From assembly GCA_964013895.1 (NCBI GenBank), contig CAXGYF010000002.1, positions 1-64,000 on the forward strand: 64,000 nt of DNA. The letters run 5' to 3'. This DNA is from MedAcidi-G1 sp002713545. Lineage in GTDB: Bacteria; Actinomycetota; Acidimicrobiia; Acidimicrobiales; MedAcidi-G1. Shown in pieces: positions 43,530 through 52,926 of the stretch (positions are counted from its first letter, which is position 1; every line of letters begins with the position of its first letter). The notes below the pieces were generated by a model. That model was not told the DNA's origin. It made no database searches and saw nothing but the letters and a program-made list of their open reading frames with translations. The position numbers and the translations under genes were made by a program.

Positions 43530-43793
43530 TCAACGGTTTTCCTTAGCTTTTTTTTGTGCATATATTTCTTTGCACTTAGGACAGAGAGGGAAACGGTCTG
43601 GGTTTCTGTCCGGTACCCAAACCTTTCCGCACAAAGCAACTATTGGCTTTCCGGTAACAGCTGATTCAACTATGTCAGCCTTTCTTGCATAATGCGAGAA
43701 ACGGTCATGGTCACCTTCATCTAAGAGAGTCTCACTTTTTGTCTCTTGACTAATATCAGTGGAGTTCATAGTGGCAAATAAATGCTTTCTCAT
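43530..43793 (-). CDS. DUF3039 family protein
   Basis: 87 residues; a second in-frame ATG eight codons in could be the true start. The C-terminal half (VALCGKVWVPDRNPDRFPLCPKC) carries the CG and CPxC elements of DUF3039, a small, probably zinc-binding family found almost only in Actinobacteria. Its function is unknown, and it is useful as a taxonomic marker. It lies eight bases after the SpoU methyltransferase gene. Confidence 0.85.
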   Translation of the reverse strand: MRKHLFATMNSTDISQETKSETLLDEGDHDRFSHYARKADIVESAVTGKPIVALCGKVWVPDRNPDRFPLCPKCKEIYAQKKAKENR

Positions 43794-43800
43794 TCTAGTT

Positions 43801-44442
43801 TTAGTTTATTTCTGCGTGTTGGCGTATCCATGCGTGCATGGCAATACCTGACGCAACGCCTGCATTGATAGATCTAGTCGAACCATATTGAGAAATCGAA
43901 CAAACCATAGAGCATGCATTTTGGGTTGTTGCGGAAAGACCTGGACCCTCTTGTCCAAACACTAATACACACTCTTTCGGCAAAGTAACAGTTTCCAAAG
44001 GGACTGATCCGGGTAAGTTGTCTACCCCTATGAGTGGAATCGACTGCGAGTCCGCCCAGATAAGCATGTCTTCAATTTTCGGATGATATGTGACGTGCTG
44101 ATACCGATCGGTTACCATTGCTCCACGTCTATTCCAACGTCGTCGTCCTATGATGTGGACTCCCGCCGCCAAAAATGCATTAGCGTTTCTTACTACAGTT
44201 CCGATATTTAAATCATGGTCCCAATTTTCAACAGCAACATGAAAGGAGTGTCGTCGAGTATCCAAATCCTTACTTATAGCCTCTACGGTCCAGTAACGAT
44301 AACTGTCAATCACATTTCGTTTATCGCCTTGCGCTAGGAGTTCAGGATCTAAACGGTCATCTTCAGGCCAAGGCTCAGGATGTGGCCCAACCCCTATGGT
44401 AAAATCTCGCATTTCCTTATCTGATGATTCATTTTCTTTCAC
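43801..44442 (-). CDS. SpoU/TrmH family RNA 2'-O-methyltransferase
   Basis: 213 residues of the SPOUT class with its three motifs: NIGTVVRNANAFLAAGVHIIG (motif 1), LVFGQEGPGLS (motif 2) and QYGSTRSINAGVASGIAMHAW (motif 3, the trefoil-knot SAM site). It methylates a ribose in tRNA or rRNA; the exact nucleotide cannot be told. It is followed by the DUF3039 gene on the same strand. Confidence 0.92.
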   Translation of the reverse strand: MKENESSDKEMRDFTIGVGPHPEPWPEDDRLDPELLAQGDKRNVIDSYRYWTVEAISKDLDTRRHSFHVAVENWDHDLNIGTVVRNANAFLAAGVHIIGRRRWNRRGAMVTDRYQHVTYHPKIEDMLIWADSQSIPLIGVDNLPGSVPLETVTLPKECVLVFGQEGPGLSATTQNACSMVCSISQYGSTRSINAGVASGIAMHAWIRQHAEIN

Positions 44443-44449
44443 TTCTTTG

Positions 44450-45685
44450 CTATTCCTCTATCGCATGGTTTACCAAAGCACGAAGATCCCAGCGCAACTT
44501 TATATGCGTCCCCGAGGGCACCAACTGGGTTAAAAAAATGCAACTTATTTTCTCAATGGGATCCACCCAGAAAACAGTACTGGCCATTCCCCCCCAAGAC
44601 GCCTCTCCTTCTCTAGCTTGAATACGTCCTTTGACAGGATCTTGCACTACGGCAAAACCTAGTCCGAAACCCACCCCATCAAAGAAACCCTTGTAATAAA
44701 GCGGATCGCCAGCATCTGTCATATCTGCTTTACCGGGCAAATGATTTTCCATCATTTTTTTTAATGTTTGCGAATCTAGGATTCGATTCCCGTCTAGCTC
44801 TCCCCCATTAATCAACATGTTGCAGAATCGGTGGTAATCATGCATGGTTGAGAGCAAACCACCACCACCACTTTGCCACCTTGATGAACGGTAACTGCTT
44901 TCTTCAGGCTTCTCTAAAAGCACCGGAGAGAGTGTTTCCTCCTCTGCTGCGTAACACGCCGCTAAACGTTCAATTTTTTCATCAGATATCTGAAATGATG
45001 TATCTGTCATGCCCAAAGGGTTCAATACCCTTTCTGCTAGAGTTTCATAAAGAGACCGCCCCTCAATCACTTCTATTACTCTGCCCAATACGTCGGTCGC
45101 CATGGAGTAAGACCATCTGGTTCCTGGTTGATGCCTTAGGGGAAACTCTGCCAGGAAGTTAGTAAGTTCCTCCAAACTGAGTTTTTCGCGAGCTTTGTCT
45201 AATTCTCCTTTTCTGTACATTTCGTCAACGGGGTGCTGGTTGGTAAACCAATAGGAAAGACCGGCAGTGTGTGTCAAAAGGTCGGCAATATTTATCGGTC
45301 TTTCGACGGCTACGGTTTCGGGTTTTTCAGCTGTTCCTCCCGAAAAAACTTCAGTTTTTTCGAAAGCAGGAACAAAATTAATGAGAGGGTCTTGTAAATG
45401 CAACTTTCCGTCTTCAACCAATTGCATCACTGCGACAGAAACAATTGGTTTAGTCATAGAGAAGATTCGCCATATTGTGTCAGGGCATACACTCTTTTGT
45501 GCCTCCCTGTCAGCAAATCCGAAACTTTCTCTTAAAGCAACTTTCCCATGTCTAGATACCAAGACATCGGTTCCGACCATGAAATTATTGTCTACATAGC
45601 TTTTTGCGTAATCAGACACTTGTCTTAAACGCTCGTGATTTAGACCCACCGTTGAAGGTTCAACTAAATCTAGTTCCCCAGACAT
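44450..45685 (-). CDS. Serine hydrolase of the beta-lactamase/EstB (class C-like) family
   Basis: 411 residues with FSMTKPIVSVA (SxxK nucleophile motif, near residue 76), WSYSMATDVLG (the Tyr of the YxN-like motif) and GGGGLLSTMHDY. The late WGGMASTVFWVDP resembles the W-G-G variant of the third motif in esterases of this family (EstB, LovD relatives). There is no signal peptide, which points to a cytoplasmic esterase or transesterase rather than an antibiotic-resistance enzyme. Confidence 0.87.
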   Translation of the reverse strand: MSGELDLVEPSTVGLNHERLRQVSDYAKSYVDNNFMVGTDVLVSRHGKVALRESFGFADREAQKSVCPDTIWRIFSMTKPIVSVAVMQLVEDGKLHLQDPLINFVPAFEKTEVFSGGTAEKPETVAVERPINIADLLTHTAGLSYWFTNQHPVDEMYRKGELDKAREKLSLEELTNFLAEFPLRHQPGTRWSYSMATDVLGRVIEVIEGRSLYETLAERVLNPLGMTDTSFQISDEKIERLAACYAAEEETLSPVLLEKPEESSYRSSRWQSGGGGLLSTMHDYHRFCNMLINGGELDGNRILDSQTLKKMMENHLPGKADMTDAGDPLYYKGFFDGVGFGLGFAVVQDPVKGRIQAREGEASWGGMASTVFWVDPIEKISCIFLTQLVPSGTHIKLRWDLRALVNHAIEE

Positions 45686-45688
45686 GCT

Positions 45689-46024
45689 CTAGATATCTGA
45701 TTCGGCTTTCTCATCGTCATTTGCTACTTCTAATTCGTCATTATAAAAAAGATGTAAATCTGAGATTGTTTCAATTAATTTTTCCACCGAAAGTTCTGAT
45801 CCATCAGACTTCACAGTAATCATGTTGGAATTCAGGTGAATCCCAATAATACCCTCCAGGGAAAATAATCTTCTTGCTAACTCATCTGATGGTGTGTCAC
45901 CAATTATTTCATCATCAAATTTAAATCTTTCATGATCCATTCCAGTCAAACACCTATTGACTTCGAAACGGTAAATCTCTGGCTTAGAAGAACGTGTAAA
46001 AACTACATTTATTGGCTGACCCAT
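45689..46024 (-). CDS. Nfu/NifU N-terminal-domain protein
   Basis: 111 residues. The layout (FTRSSKPEIYRFEVNRCL, LARRLFSLEGIIGIHLNSNMITV and a C-terminal helix) matches the Nfu N-terminal domain, which in larger proteins accompanies an FeS scaffold. The CxxC scaffold domain itself is absent, so this is a stand-alone version of unclear role, possibly in FeS assembly. It is four bases upstream of the serine hydrolase gene. Confidence 0.65.
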   Translation of the reverse strand: MGQPINVVFTRSSKPEIYRFEVNRCLTGMDHERFKFDDEIIGDTPSDELARRLFSLEGIIGIHLNSNMITVKSDGSELSVEKLIETISDLHLFYNDELEVANDDEKAESDI

Positions 46025-46079
46025 AATGACGAAGGCTACCTAGGTTGAACGTAGAGTACATTTTTTTCTACTAAAAATG

Positions 46080-46466
46080 CTAAATATTAGTCACTATCGT
46101 TTTAAGTCTGTTGACTATAAAGGCAAGCGAAATGAAAACTATTGCTAAGCAGGCATGCACTATTTTAAAACCTGTTCCATGGTCTGCAATGAGTATTCCG
46201 ACAGATCGAACAATCCAGAAGGTAATGGTCCAAATACAAAATGCTGTAATTAGGCGGGAATTTTTTATATTCCTATCTCGCCAACTGCCTACAAGGATTT
46301 TTATAACTGCTAGAGCTGCTGAGAGAAAAATAGCTGCCACCAAGAGACTCCAAATTCTTTGCGTATTTGAAATTTCATTGTCTTCAAAAAGGTTATAGAT
46401 CCTAGTTGTCCATACTAAGAGAGTTGAACCGGCAAAAACCCATAGGAAAGATGCCAAGCGATTCAT
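46080..46466 (-). CDS. Small four-helix membrane protein, unknown function
   Basis: 128 residues with four predicted membrane segments (about 5-22, 41-61, 75-92 and 99-118) separated by short charged loops. I recognise no family. It stands alone between the Nfu-like gene and rnhB on the same strand. Confidence 0.6.
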   Translation of the reverse strand: MNRLASFLWVFAGSTLLVWTTRIYNLFEDNEISNTQRIWSLLVAAIFLSAALAVIKILVGSWRDRNIKNSRLITAFCIWTITFWIVRSVGILIADHGTGFKIVHACLAIVFISLAFIVNRLKTIVTNI

Positions 46467-46498
46467 AGCAAAAAGGTAACCAATGTCTCAATGATCAA

Positions 46499-47185
46499 CT
46501 ACTTGAGTTCAAAAATATTTGTTTGAGCTTCAATTTTTTTAATGTATGGGGCACCTGTTGAGGGAACATCTTTCATGAATCCCCAAGTTCTTCGGTGGAA
46601 AAAAGTTGCTCCCTTAGTTTCAAGAGCCAACCGGTGTTTTGGGCTCGGGTATCCCTTGTTTTGGGGGAAATCATAATCCGGATAGAGCTTGTCGGCTTCT
46701 TTCATTATTCGATCACGACTGACTTTTGCCATTATCGAAGCTGCAGCGATAGAAAGACTAGTTTGATCACCGCGAACAATGGTCTCGGATCTGCCATCAC
46801 CGACAAAATCCCATGTGCCATCTAATAAAAGACGATCTGGTCTTTTAGCCAATCCGTCGATAGCTCTTCTTGCAGCCACTCTTTGGGCCGCCGACATGCC
46901 CAGTTCGTCACATTCTTCATTACTGGCATGACCTAACGACCAATCTTCCGACCATTTATCTATACGGTCAAATAATTTCTCACGTTCTGCTTCTTTTAGC
47001 ATTTTGGAATCCCTAACTCCATTTATCCGAAAATTACGGTTCGGCACTAATGCAACAATTGTCAAAGGCCCCGCCCATGCCCCCTTACCAACTTCATCTA
47101 AACCTGCAACTATTTCATAACCAGCATCCCAGTAAGAGCGTTCAATGCGTAAATTAGGCGACTTACCAATAAGAGCTTTTCTCAT
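46499..47185 (-). CDS. rnhB: Ribonuclease HII
   Basis: About 228 residues from the ATG at 47185; a TTG three codons earlier is less likely. The metal-binding acidic residues are in AGLDEVGKGAWAGPL (Asp-Glu), LLLDGTWDF (Asp) and the following segment. IMAKVSRDRIM and YPSPKHR are also conserved. The DEVGKGAWAGP wording is typical of actinobacterial enzymes. It removes ribonucleotides and RNA primers from DNA. Confidence 0.93.
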   Translation of the reverse strand: MRKALIGKSPNLRIERSYWDAGYEIVAGLDEVGKGAWAGPLTIVALVPNRNFRINGVRDSKMLKEAEREKLFDRIDKWSEDWSLGHASNEECDELGMSAAQRVAARRAIDGLAKRPDRLLLDGTWDFVGDGRSETIVRGDQTSLSIAAASIMAKVSRDRIMKEADKLYPDYDFPQNKGYPSPKHRLALETKGATFFHRRTWGFMKDVPSTGAPYIKKIEAQTNIFELK

Positions 47186-47267
47186 ATTTCCCAAAATTTA
47201 AATGATTCCGAAACTGTTAAACACCTTACGAGATTAATAGGTGTATAACTTTCATAGACTCCAACGG

Positions 47268-47831
47268 ATGAATAAAACGACCGCTGTCTTGATTCCTATT
47301 AAATCTTTCCATGACGCTAAGGGAAGACTCTCAGAAAGTCTGAGCAAATCTGAACGTTCTGTTCTTATGCAAAAGATGGCAGAAACCGTAATCGATTCAT
47401 CAGGCCCTTTATCTATCTGGGTGGTTTGTGACGATGACGAGGTTGCTGTCTGGGCTGAATCGAAAAATGTTTCGGTGATAAAAGTTGGGGAACCGGGTCT
47501 TAATTCTGCCATAGAAAAGGGTGTCAGCAGTCTTGAAAAAGCTGGTTTCTCTAAAGTAATAATTGCGCATGCTGATCTTCCTAATGCAGACAATCTTCAA
47601 AAATGTGCGGAATTTGAAGGAGTCACTATTGTTCAAGATCATAAAGGTGATGGAACACCCGTTTTAGTAATACCTACTGGTGAAGGTTTTCGTTTTTCAT
47701 ATGGCCCAGATTCATTTGCTGCTCATACGTTGGAGGCACAACGTCTTGGGCTTCCGTATCGTCAATTATTCGATCCAAAACTTAGCTTTGATGTAGACGA
47801 ACCAGAAGATTTAAAATTTATTAAGAACTAA
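47268..47831 (+). CDS. cofC: 2-phospho-L-lactate (phosphoenolpyruvate) guanylyltransferase
   Basis: 187 residues from ATG 47268; an in-frame GTG 27 bases upstream is unlikely. The start MNKTTAVLIPIKSFHDAKGRL is the CofC nucleotide-binding loop (IPxKxxxxAKxRL). It continues with HADLPNADN (acidic metal site), GDGTPVLVIPTG and FDVDEPEDL. CofC makes the activated lactate or PEP unit of coenzyme F420, so this organism probably makes F420. That supports F420 use by the LLM enzymes in the window. Other cof/fbi genes are not here. Its 3' end overlaps the convergent hydrolase gene by 11 bases. Confidence 0.92.
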   Translation: MNKTTAVLIPIKSFHDAKGRLSESLSKSERSVLMQKMAETVIDSSGPLSIWVVCDDDEVAVWAESKNVSVIKVGEPGLNSAIEKGVSSLEKAGFSKVIIAHADLPNADNLQKCAEFEGVTIVQDHKGDGTPVLVIPTGEGFRFSYGPDSFAAHTLEAQRLGLPYRQLFDPKLSFDVDEPEDLKFIKN

Positions 47832-48741
47832 ATATTCTTGAATCAAGTAAATCTTCTATAAGTTCTTTAAGTTCAAGCGGCTTGTCACCTTGGATGCTAT
47901 GCCCCGCCCCTTCTACTTTTTTTACAACTATTTCTTGCTGCAAGTTTTTCATCTTTTCAACGTCTTCGTCCCCTACAACGCTCCAGGCGCCACCTAACCA
48001 CAAATGTAACGGAGACTTAATCTCGGCAACCTTGTTCCACAATTCTGAAAAATCAATTGCTTCCGAAGCGTTTTCATTATTTTTATCCTTCCATGCTCTG
48101 CCTACGTCATACCTCCACGACCATTTCCCATCTTCTATTTCGTGAGCGTTGTGAAGAACCCCGCGTCTCAAAGAAGTTTCCGATCTAGTTGGATTGTGTT
48201 CAATAGTTCTTTTTAAGATTTCTTCAAAACTTTCAAAAACTTCAGGTCCTGAAACGAAATTTATTATCGGTTCTGCTTTTGCCTGGTCAGTGCCTGGTGT
48301 GACATCGACGATTCCGAGCCTTTTTACCATTTGTGGACGGTCAGCCGCTATACATAAAGCAGTTAATCCACCTAGTGACATTCCTACAAGCGCTTCAGTT
48401 TCTGGAGCCCAATGTTGTATTGCCTCGGATACCTGATCTGCGAGAACAAAAGGTGTGTAGTCACACTCGGGCCTCCAGTCTGAATGACCATGACCAGGAA
48501 GGTCCACTGCTAGTAGCGGGATATCAAGCGCCAAAGCAACTGTGTCCCACGTGTGAGCATTTTGTGCTCCCCCGTGTAGAAGTACTAACTGGGGTGGTTC
48601 TCCACCCCAAAAAATTCCACTAATTGAAAACCCTTGCGAACTCGTAAAGAATTTTCGCTCAACTTTCGGTGTTCCTTTCCATGGAATTCCTACTTCATCG
48701 GCGTTTTCTTTCAACATTGAAAATTCTTCGTAATCAACCAA
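47821..48741 (-). CDS. Alpha/beta hydrolase
   Basis: 306 residues of the alpha/beta-hydrolase fold: oxyanion-hole LLHGGAQNAHTW, nucleophile elbow VGMSLGGLTA and catalytic His in GAGHSIQGDKP. The start is TTG at 48741, supported by AAAGGAG eight bases upstream. Typical of esterases or C-C hydrolases acting on small metabolites. No pathway can be assigned. The last 11 bases overlap cofC in tail-to-tail orientation. Confidence 0.9.
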   Translation of the reverse strand: MVDYEEFSMLKENADEVGIPWKGTPKVERKFFTSSQGFSISGIFWGGEPPQLVLLHGGAQNAHTWDTVALALDIPLLAVDLPGHGHSDWRPECDYTPFVLADQVSEAIQHWAPETEALVGMSLGGLTALCIAADRPQMVKRLGIVDVTPGTDQAKAEPIINFVSGPEVFESFEEILKRTIEHNPTRSETSLRRGVLHNAHEIEDGKWSWRYDVGRAWKDKNNENASEAIDFSELWNKVAEIKSPLHLWLGGAWSVVGDEDVEKMKNLQQEIVVKKVEGAGHSIQGDKPLELKELIEDLLDSRIFSS

Positions 48742-48843
48742 TTGTGATACTCCTTTAAAGCTTTACATATTATTAACACTCTGGAACTGCTTTGCAATAT
48801 TACGTGATGAGACAAATACGGCTATTTGAAATACGATCGGAAT

Positions 48844-50043
48844 ATGACCTCTGGCAATAGGCCCGAAATAAATCTTCTAGATGGAGAATTTTACGTTAAC
48901 TCTCCATACGATACTTTTGCTTGGTTGCGCAATAATGAACCCGTTTTCTGGGATGCGAAAAATGAACTATGGGGGGTGTCTCGTTATGACGACATTGTCG
49001 CTATAGAACGGGATAAAAAACGGTTTATTTCTTCAGATACGAAGAAGGGTGGCTACCGACCTAACATTCCAGCAGATCCATCGATAATAGGACTTGACGA
49101 CCCGCACCATGTCATACGTCGCAATTTGGTATCACGTCGTTTCACCCCGAAGGCAGTCCTTACTTGGGAAGAACATATCAGAGAAACAGTTAAAGAATTA
49201 TTAGACAATGTTGCCGCGGCAGGAAGAGCTGAAGTTATTTCTGAGTTGGCAGCCCCGCTTCCAGCGCAAATGATTGGTCTTTTCCTTGGTTTCCCTGATG
49301 AAATGTGGCCCAAACTTGCAGAGTGGTCTGAGAGATCAATTGCCTTAGGGGGTGGGCCCGAATATATGAACGATGAAGGCATTACTGCAGTTTTTGAGTT
49401 CGCTGATGCTTGTAGCCATCTTTACGAAAATAAAAAGGAATGCCCCGCCGATGATGTCATGTCTAAGTGGGTTGACACAGAGCTAAAAGGGTTAGACGGC
49501 CATCCTTTTGGTTTAGACCAGATAATTTCTGATTGTCTATTAATGCTTGATGGTGGCGCCGAAACAACTCGCACGGTAATCGCAAGAACTTTGGTAGAGC
49601 TAGCAAAAAATGAAACCGTTTGGAATGACCTACGGCAAGTGAACGATATTTCAATAGCGGTTGAAGAATTTATAAGATTCGTTACTCCAATTCATAATAT
49701 GTGTCGAGTAGCTACTGAAAATGTCATAGTCAATGGCACGCAAATTAAACAAGGTGACCAAGTCGTACTTATGTACTCATCTGCTAATAGAGATTCAGAT
49801 CATTTTGATGACCCTGAGACTCTAAAAGTTAACAGAAGCCCAAATCACCATCTGTCTTTTGGTCACGGAACTCATTTTTGTTTAGGAGCATCTCTGGCAA
49901 GATTAGAAATAAAAATTTTCTTCGAAGAATTTTTAGAGCGTTTCAAAAGTTTGTCGCTTGATGAAAATAATCCCCCAGTCGAAATGCCAAATTCTTTTGT
50001 CTATGGTCTTCGTGAAGCTCACATAGTCCTAGAAGAAAATTAA
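48844..50043 (+). CDS. Cytochrome P450
   Basis: 399 residues from ATG 48844 (a TTG 18 bases upstream is an alternative). I-helix LMLDGGAETTRTVIA, ExxR in VEEFIRF and the heme-thiolate loop SFGHGTHFCLGASLAR are all present. The GGAETTR I-helix resembles actinobacterial sterol- or terpenoid-hydroxylating P450s. It needs a ferredoxin and reductase, neither of which is adjacent. Substrate unknown. Confidence 0.93.
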   Translation: MTSGNRPEINLLDGEFYVNSPYDTFAWLRNNEPVFWDAKNELWGVSRYDDIVAIERDKKRFISSDTKKGGYRPNIPADPSIIGLDDPHHVIRRNLVSRRFTPKAVLTWEEHIRETVKELLDNVAAAGRAEVISELAAPLPAQMIGLFLGFPDEMWPKLAEWSERSIALGGGPEYMNDEGITAVFEFADACSHLYENKKECPADDVMSKWVDTELKGLDGHPFGLDQIISDCLLMLDGGAETTRTVIARTLVELAKNETVWNDLRQVNDISIAVEEFIRFVTPIHNMCRVATENVIVNGTQIKQGDQVVLMYSSANRDSDHFDDPETLKVNRSPNHHLSFGHGTHFCLGASLARLEIKIFFEEFLERFKSLSLDENNPPVEMPNSFVYGLREAHIVLEEN

Positions 50044-50053
50044 AGTTTTAATA

Positions 50054-50692
50054 TCATTTTTTTTCTTCTACTTCTAGTAGATCTACAAATCCTTCAAAGC
50101 CATCAGCTTTTCTTAAGGACCGATCTATATATAAAAGAGCAATAAGACTAGCCACGAAGCCCGCTGGAAAACCAACCAAACTTCTAATCACCACGTAGCC
50201 ATCTACAGATGTGTGTCTATATAACCAGACATCCCAAATAGAGGTCAGAATTTGATAAATCCCTAGTAAGACTGTCATCTGCGACATGACTCTGGAAAAT
50301 ATCTCGTGTTTAATCGTCTCTTTCTTAAATGGAAGAACGGCCGGGAGAATCTGGCTCAAAAAAGAACGCTTGAAGAGCACAGTTGCTATAAGACCCAAAC
50401 CGATTGCAGCCTTTGTCGCTATTCCTATACCGAAATAGACATCTTCTGAATCTGTGATTATTCCAATCAGACCTCTCACTAACAAATAAACAATTAGTAA
50501 TGGCAGAAACTTTCCTACCGCTTCTCCTCTCAGACTTCGTCTAACAGCCGCCTGAATTCCCCAAACAGTAGCGCCGCCTACAGCCCAACCAAGACCGGCG
50601 AATCTATTGAGTAGCAAAAAGATAGCTACTGGGGCAACGGAGTCTATTAACCGCCTATAGCTCGCTTCATCCCCTGTGATGTGCGTACTCAA
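50054..50692 (-). CDS. DUF3159-like membrane protein
   Basis: 212 residues with five or six membrane segments. The opening SVAPVAIFLLLNRFAGLGWAVG and the SEDVYFGIGI loop resemble DUF3159/VC0807-type integral membrane proteins of actinobacteria. TTG start (STHITGDEAS). Function unknown. Confidence 0.6.
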   Translation of the reverse strand: MSTHITGDEASYRRLIDSVAPVAIFLLLNRFAGLGWAVGGATVWGIQAAVRRSLRGEAVGKFLPLLIVYLLVRGLIGIITDSEDVYFGIGIATKAAIGLGLIATVLFKRSFLSQILPAVLPFKKETIKHEIFSRVMSQMTVLLGIYQILTSIWDVWLYRHTSVDGYVVIRSLVGFPAGFVASLIALLYIDRSLRKADGFEGFVDLLEVEEKK

Positions 50693-50754
50693 ATTTTCAA
50701 TCCTTTTCGTTTTCTTTAATTTGAATAATCAAGATCTCCAAAACAAATAACATT

Positions 50755-51585
50755 CTATTGACCCTTTTTTGGTAGCCAAGTCCAGCCTAAAGCTGACCAT
50801 GTATAAGAAGCTCTGTAGTTCTCATCATTTGGAAATAACGGAAGAGCTTTTGACTCATCAACAATTCTTATATTTTCCGGAGAAGGCTTCGAATCGAGAA
50901 CTGTAAAAACCTCATCCACATTTGCATATGTTTGCAACTGCTGAAGTGTTGCAAGTGTTGGACTTATCATGGTCATTTCTCCTGCTTCCCATTTTTTAAG
51001 AGCGTCTGATGGGCTAATCCAGAAAGCTTCAACGGCTTCCTTACCATCAACTCGAGGAATTGCTGAGCTGTGTGACTGAGCTATGAAGAAATAAGTGTCA
51101 TAACGCCTAGGTCCTCCCTTCGGAGTAATCCATCTACTTATAGGTTTAATTCCGGCCAAATCTAAAGAAAGTTGACTTTGTGTAATAATTTGTGAAAAAT
51201 TTGATGACCCATCTTCTAAAAACTTTCGATATGTCAGTAGCTCATCTTCTTGACTTCCAACCACAACACCGACCTCTTCAATAGTTTCTCTGATTGCAGC
51301 AATCCAATAAGATCTTGCTTCGTCGGTCCGCAGTTGTGTGTCTGCTTCCTCGTTAGTTAGACCTGTAACAAGGTCATCCCACATGTAGCTTCTATCATCC
51401 TGTTCAATAGCGCCACCAGGAAAAATCGTATGACTTGCAACAAATCCAGAAGAGTTATTTCTAAGAAGCATCAAAACCTGAAGGTCTGGACGATTGTCTA
51501 AAAGAACCATAGTCGCCGCAGGAAGTATTGGAATTTCGTCAGTTTCTATATCATTTCTCGAAACCCAGGGATCCAAATTATTCAC
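50755..51585 (-). CDS. NUDIX hydrolase with a split Nudix box (NUDT19-like)
   Basis: About 276 residues if started at GTG 51585. An open frame extends to 51711, but it would overlap the divergent SulP gene and add a Phe/Leu-rich leader, so the start is uncertain. FPGGAIEQDD provides the Gly start of the Nudix box, and AAIRETIEEVGVV supplies the RExxEExG core. About 33 residues are inserted between them, as in NUDT19-type CoA diphosphatases. Probable role: hydrolysis of CoA or acyl-CoA diphosphate bonds. Confidence 0.78.
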   Translation of the reverse strand: MNNLDPWVSRNDIETDEIPILPAATMVLLDNRPDLQVLMLLRNNSSGFVASHTIFPGGAIEQDDRSYMWDDLVTGLTNEEADTQLRTDEARSYWIAAIRETIEEVGVVVGSQEDELLTYRKFLEDGSSNFSQIITQSQLSLDLAGIKPISRWITPKGGPRRYDTYFFIAQSHSSAIPRVDGKEAVEAFWISPSDALKKWEAGEMTMISPTLATLQQLQTYANVDEVFTVLDSKPSPENIRIVDESKALPLFPNDENYRASYTWSALGWTWLPKKGQ

Positions 51586-51667
51586 ATGCTTGAGACTACT
51601 TGCAGTTAAGAGAAGAAACTTGAAGCAATAAATGTGGATTGAGACTTTTAAGACATATGGTTTCTGA

Positions 51668-52918
51668 ATGCGATATTCAGCAACCGAGAAACTGAGAAAT
51701 GCAGATCGCATGATATTTGGCGATGTATTAGCTGGAATAAGTGTCGCTTTGTTACTTATTCCTCAGTCGATGGCTTATGCAGAACTCGCAGGTCTGCCAC
51801 CAGAGATTGGTCTTTTTGCATCAGCTTTACCGCCTATTTTTGCGGCCTTTGTAGCTTCGTCTCCTTATTTACAGACAGGACCTGTAGCACTTACGAGTCT
51901 TCTAACTCTAGGTGCGCTGAACGGACTAGCTGATTCGGGCACAACAGAATATATAGAACTTGCAGCCTTACTGGCTTTAATAGTTGGAATTTCAAGACTT
52001 ATATTTGGATTTCTTAGAATGGGTAAGATCGTTTACTTCATGAATGCACCTGTAGTAACAGGTTTCACTTCGGCAGCCGTAATATTAATTATTGCTTCTC
52101 AGATCCCTAAAACTGTAGGAAATGAGATTAATGTAAATGGGACTTTAAATCGTGCTTATAGGTCTTTAAGTGATTTTGAAAATTGGCAAATCGAATCCTT
52201 GCTGATCTCTGGAGTGACTATTTTCCTTATAATTGCAGGCAAATATCTACACAAGCTTTTCCCCGGTGCACTTCTTGTACTTGTTGGTGGCTCTATCTAT
52301 AGCCATTTGGGTGATTACAGCGGCCCTGTTGTAGGAGAAATACCGACGGGCATTCCTAATCTTGGATTCGAATTGCCTTGGGGTTCCATAGATGAGCTTT
52401 TACTATCAGGAATTGTTATTGCTCTTATTGGTTTTGCTGAACCGGCTTCAATCTCAAGAATATTTGCTTCTCAAGAGAATCAGCGGTGGAGCGCTAACCG
52501 TGAATTTGTTAGTCAAGGACTAGCAAATGTGGCCTCTGCATTTTCAGGCGCGCTACCTGTTGGAGGTTCATTTAGCAGATCTTCTCTCAACAAGCTCTCC
52601 GGCGCTCAAAGCAAGTGGTCGGGTTTGGTCACCGGGGTCGTGGTTTGTGTTTTCTTACCATTCGCTAATATTTTGGATCGTCTACCAGAAGCGACCCTCG
52701 GTGCTGTAGTGATTGCTGCAGTAATAGGACTTATTCGGCCAAAAAAACTCTTATTTTCAATTCGCGATTCTGCTTCCGAAGGATTTATCACTTGGGGTAC
52801 TTTTATCGCAACACTGGCTCTTTCGCCTCATGTGGAAAGAGGCGTTCTTGTTGGAATCGGAATTTCGATAGTTGTCAGTATTTATAAAAAATCAAGACTA
52901 GGTGATAACCAGATCTGA
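51668..52918 (+). CDS. SulP-type anion transporter lacking a STAS domain
   Basis: 416 residues. The SulP transport core is clear: GISVALLLIPQSMAYAELAG near the N-terminus, TGPVALTSLL, FMNAPVVTGFTSAA and a series of about twelve membrane segments ending at residue 410. The C-terminal cytoplasmic STAS domain found in most SulP proteins (total about 550-600 residues) is absent. Substrates in the family are sulfate, bicarbonate and dicarboxylates. A sulfatase gene lies about 0.6 kb away on the other strand. Confidence 0.88.
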   Translation: MRYSATEKLRNADRMIFGDVLAGISVALLLIPQSMAYAELAGLPPEIGLFASALPPIFAAFVASSPYLQTGPVALTSLLTLGALNGLADSGTTEYIELAALLALIVGISRLIFGFLRMGKIVYFMNAPVVTGFTSAAVILIIASQIPKTVGNEINVNGTLNRAYRSLSDFENWQIESLLISGVTIFLIIAGKYLHKLFPGALLVLVGGSIYSHLGDYSGPVVGEIPTGIPNLGFELPWGSIDELLLSGIVIALIGFAEPASISRIFASQENQRWSANREFVSQGLANVASAFSGALPVGGSFSRSSLNKLSGAQSKWSGLVTGVVVCVFLPFANILDRLPEATLGAVVIAAVIGLIRPKKLLFSIRDSASEGFITWGTFIATLALSPHVERGVLVGIGISIVVSIYKKSRLGDNQI

Positions 52919-52926
52919 AGTTCCCG

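Noticed and set aside
44450..45685. Beta-lactamase resistance gene
   Set aside because: There is no signal peptide, and the third motif is of the esterase (EstB/LovD-like) kind.
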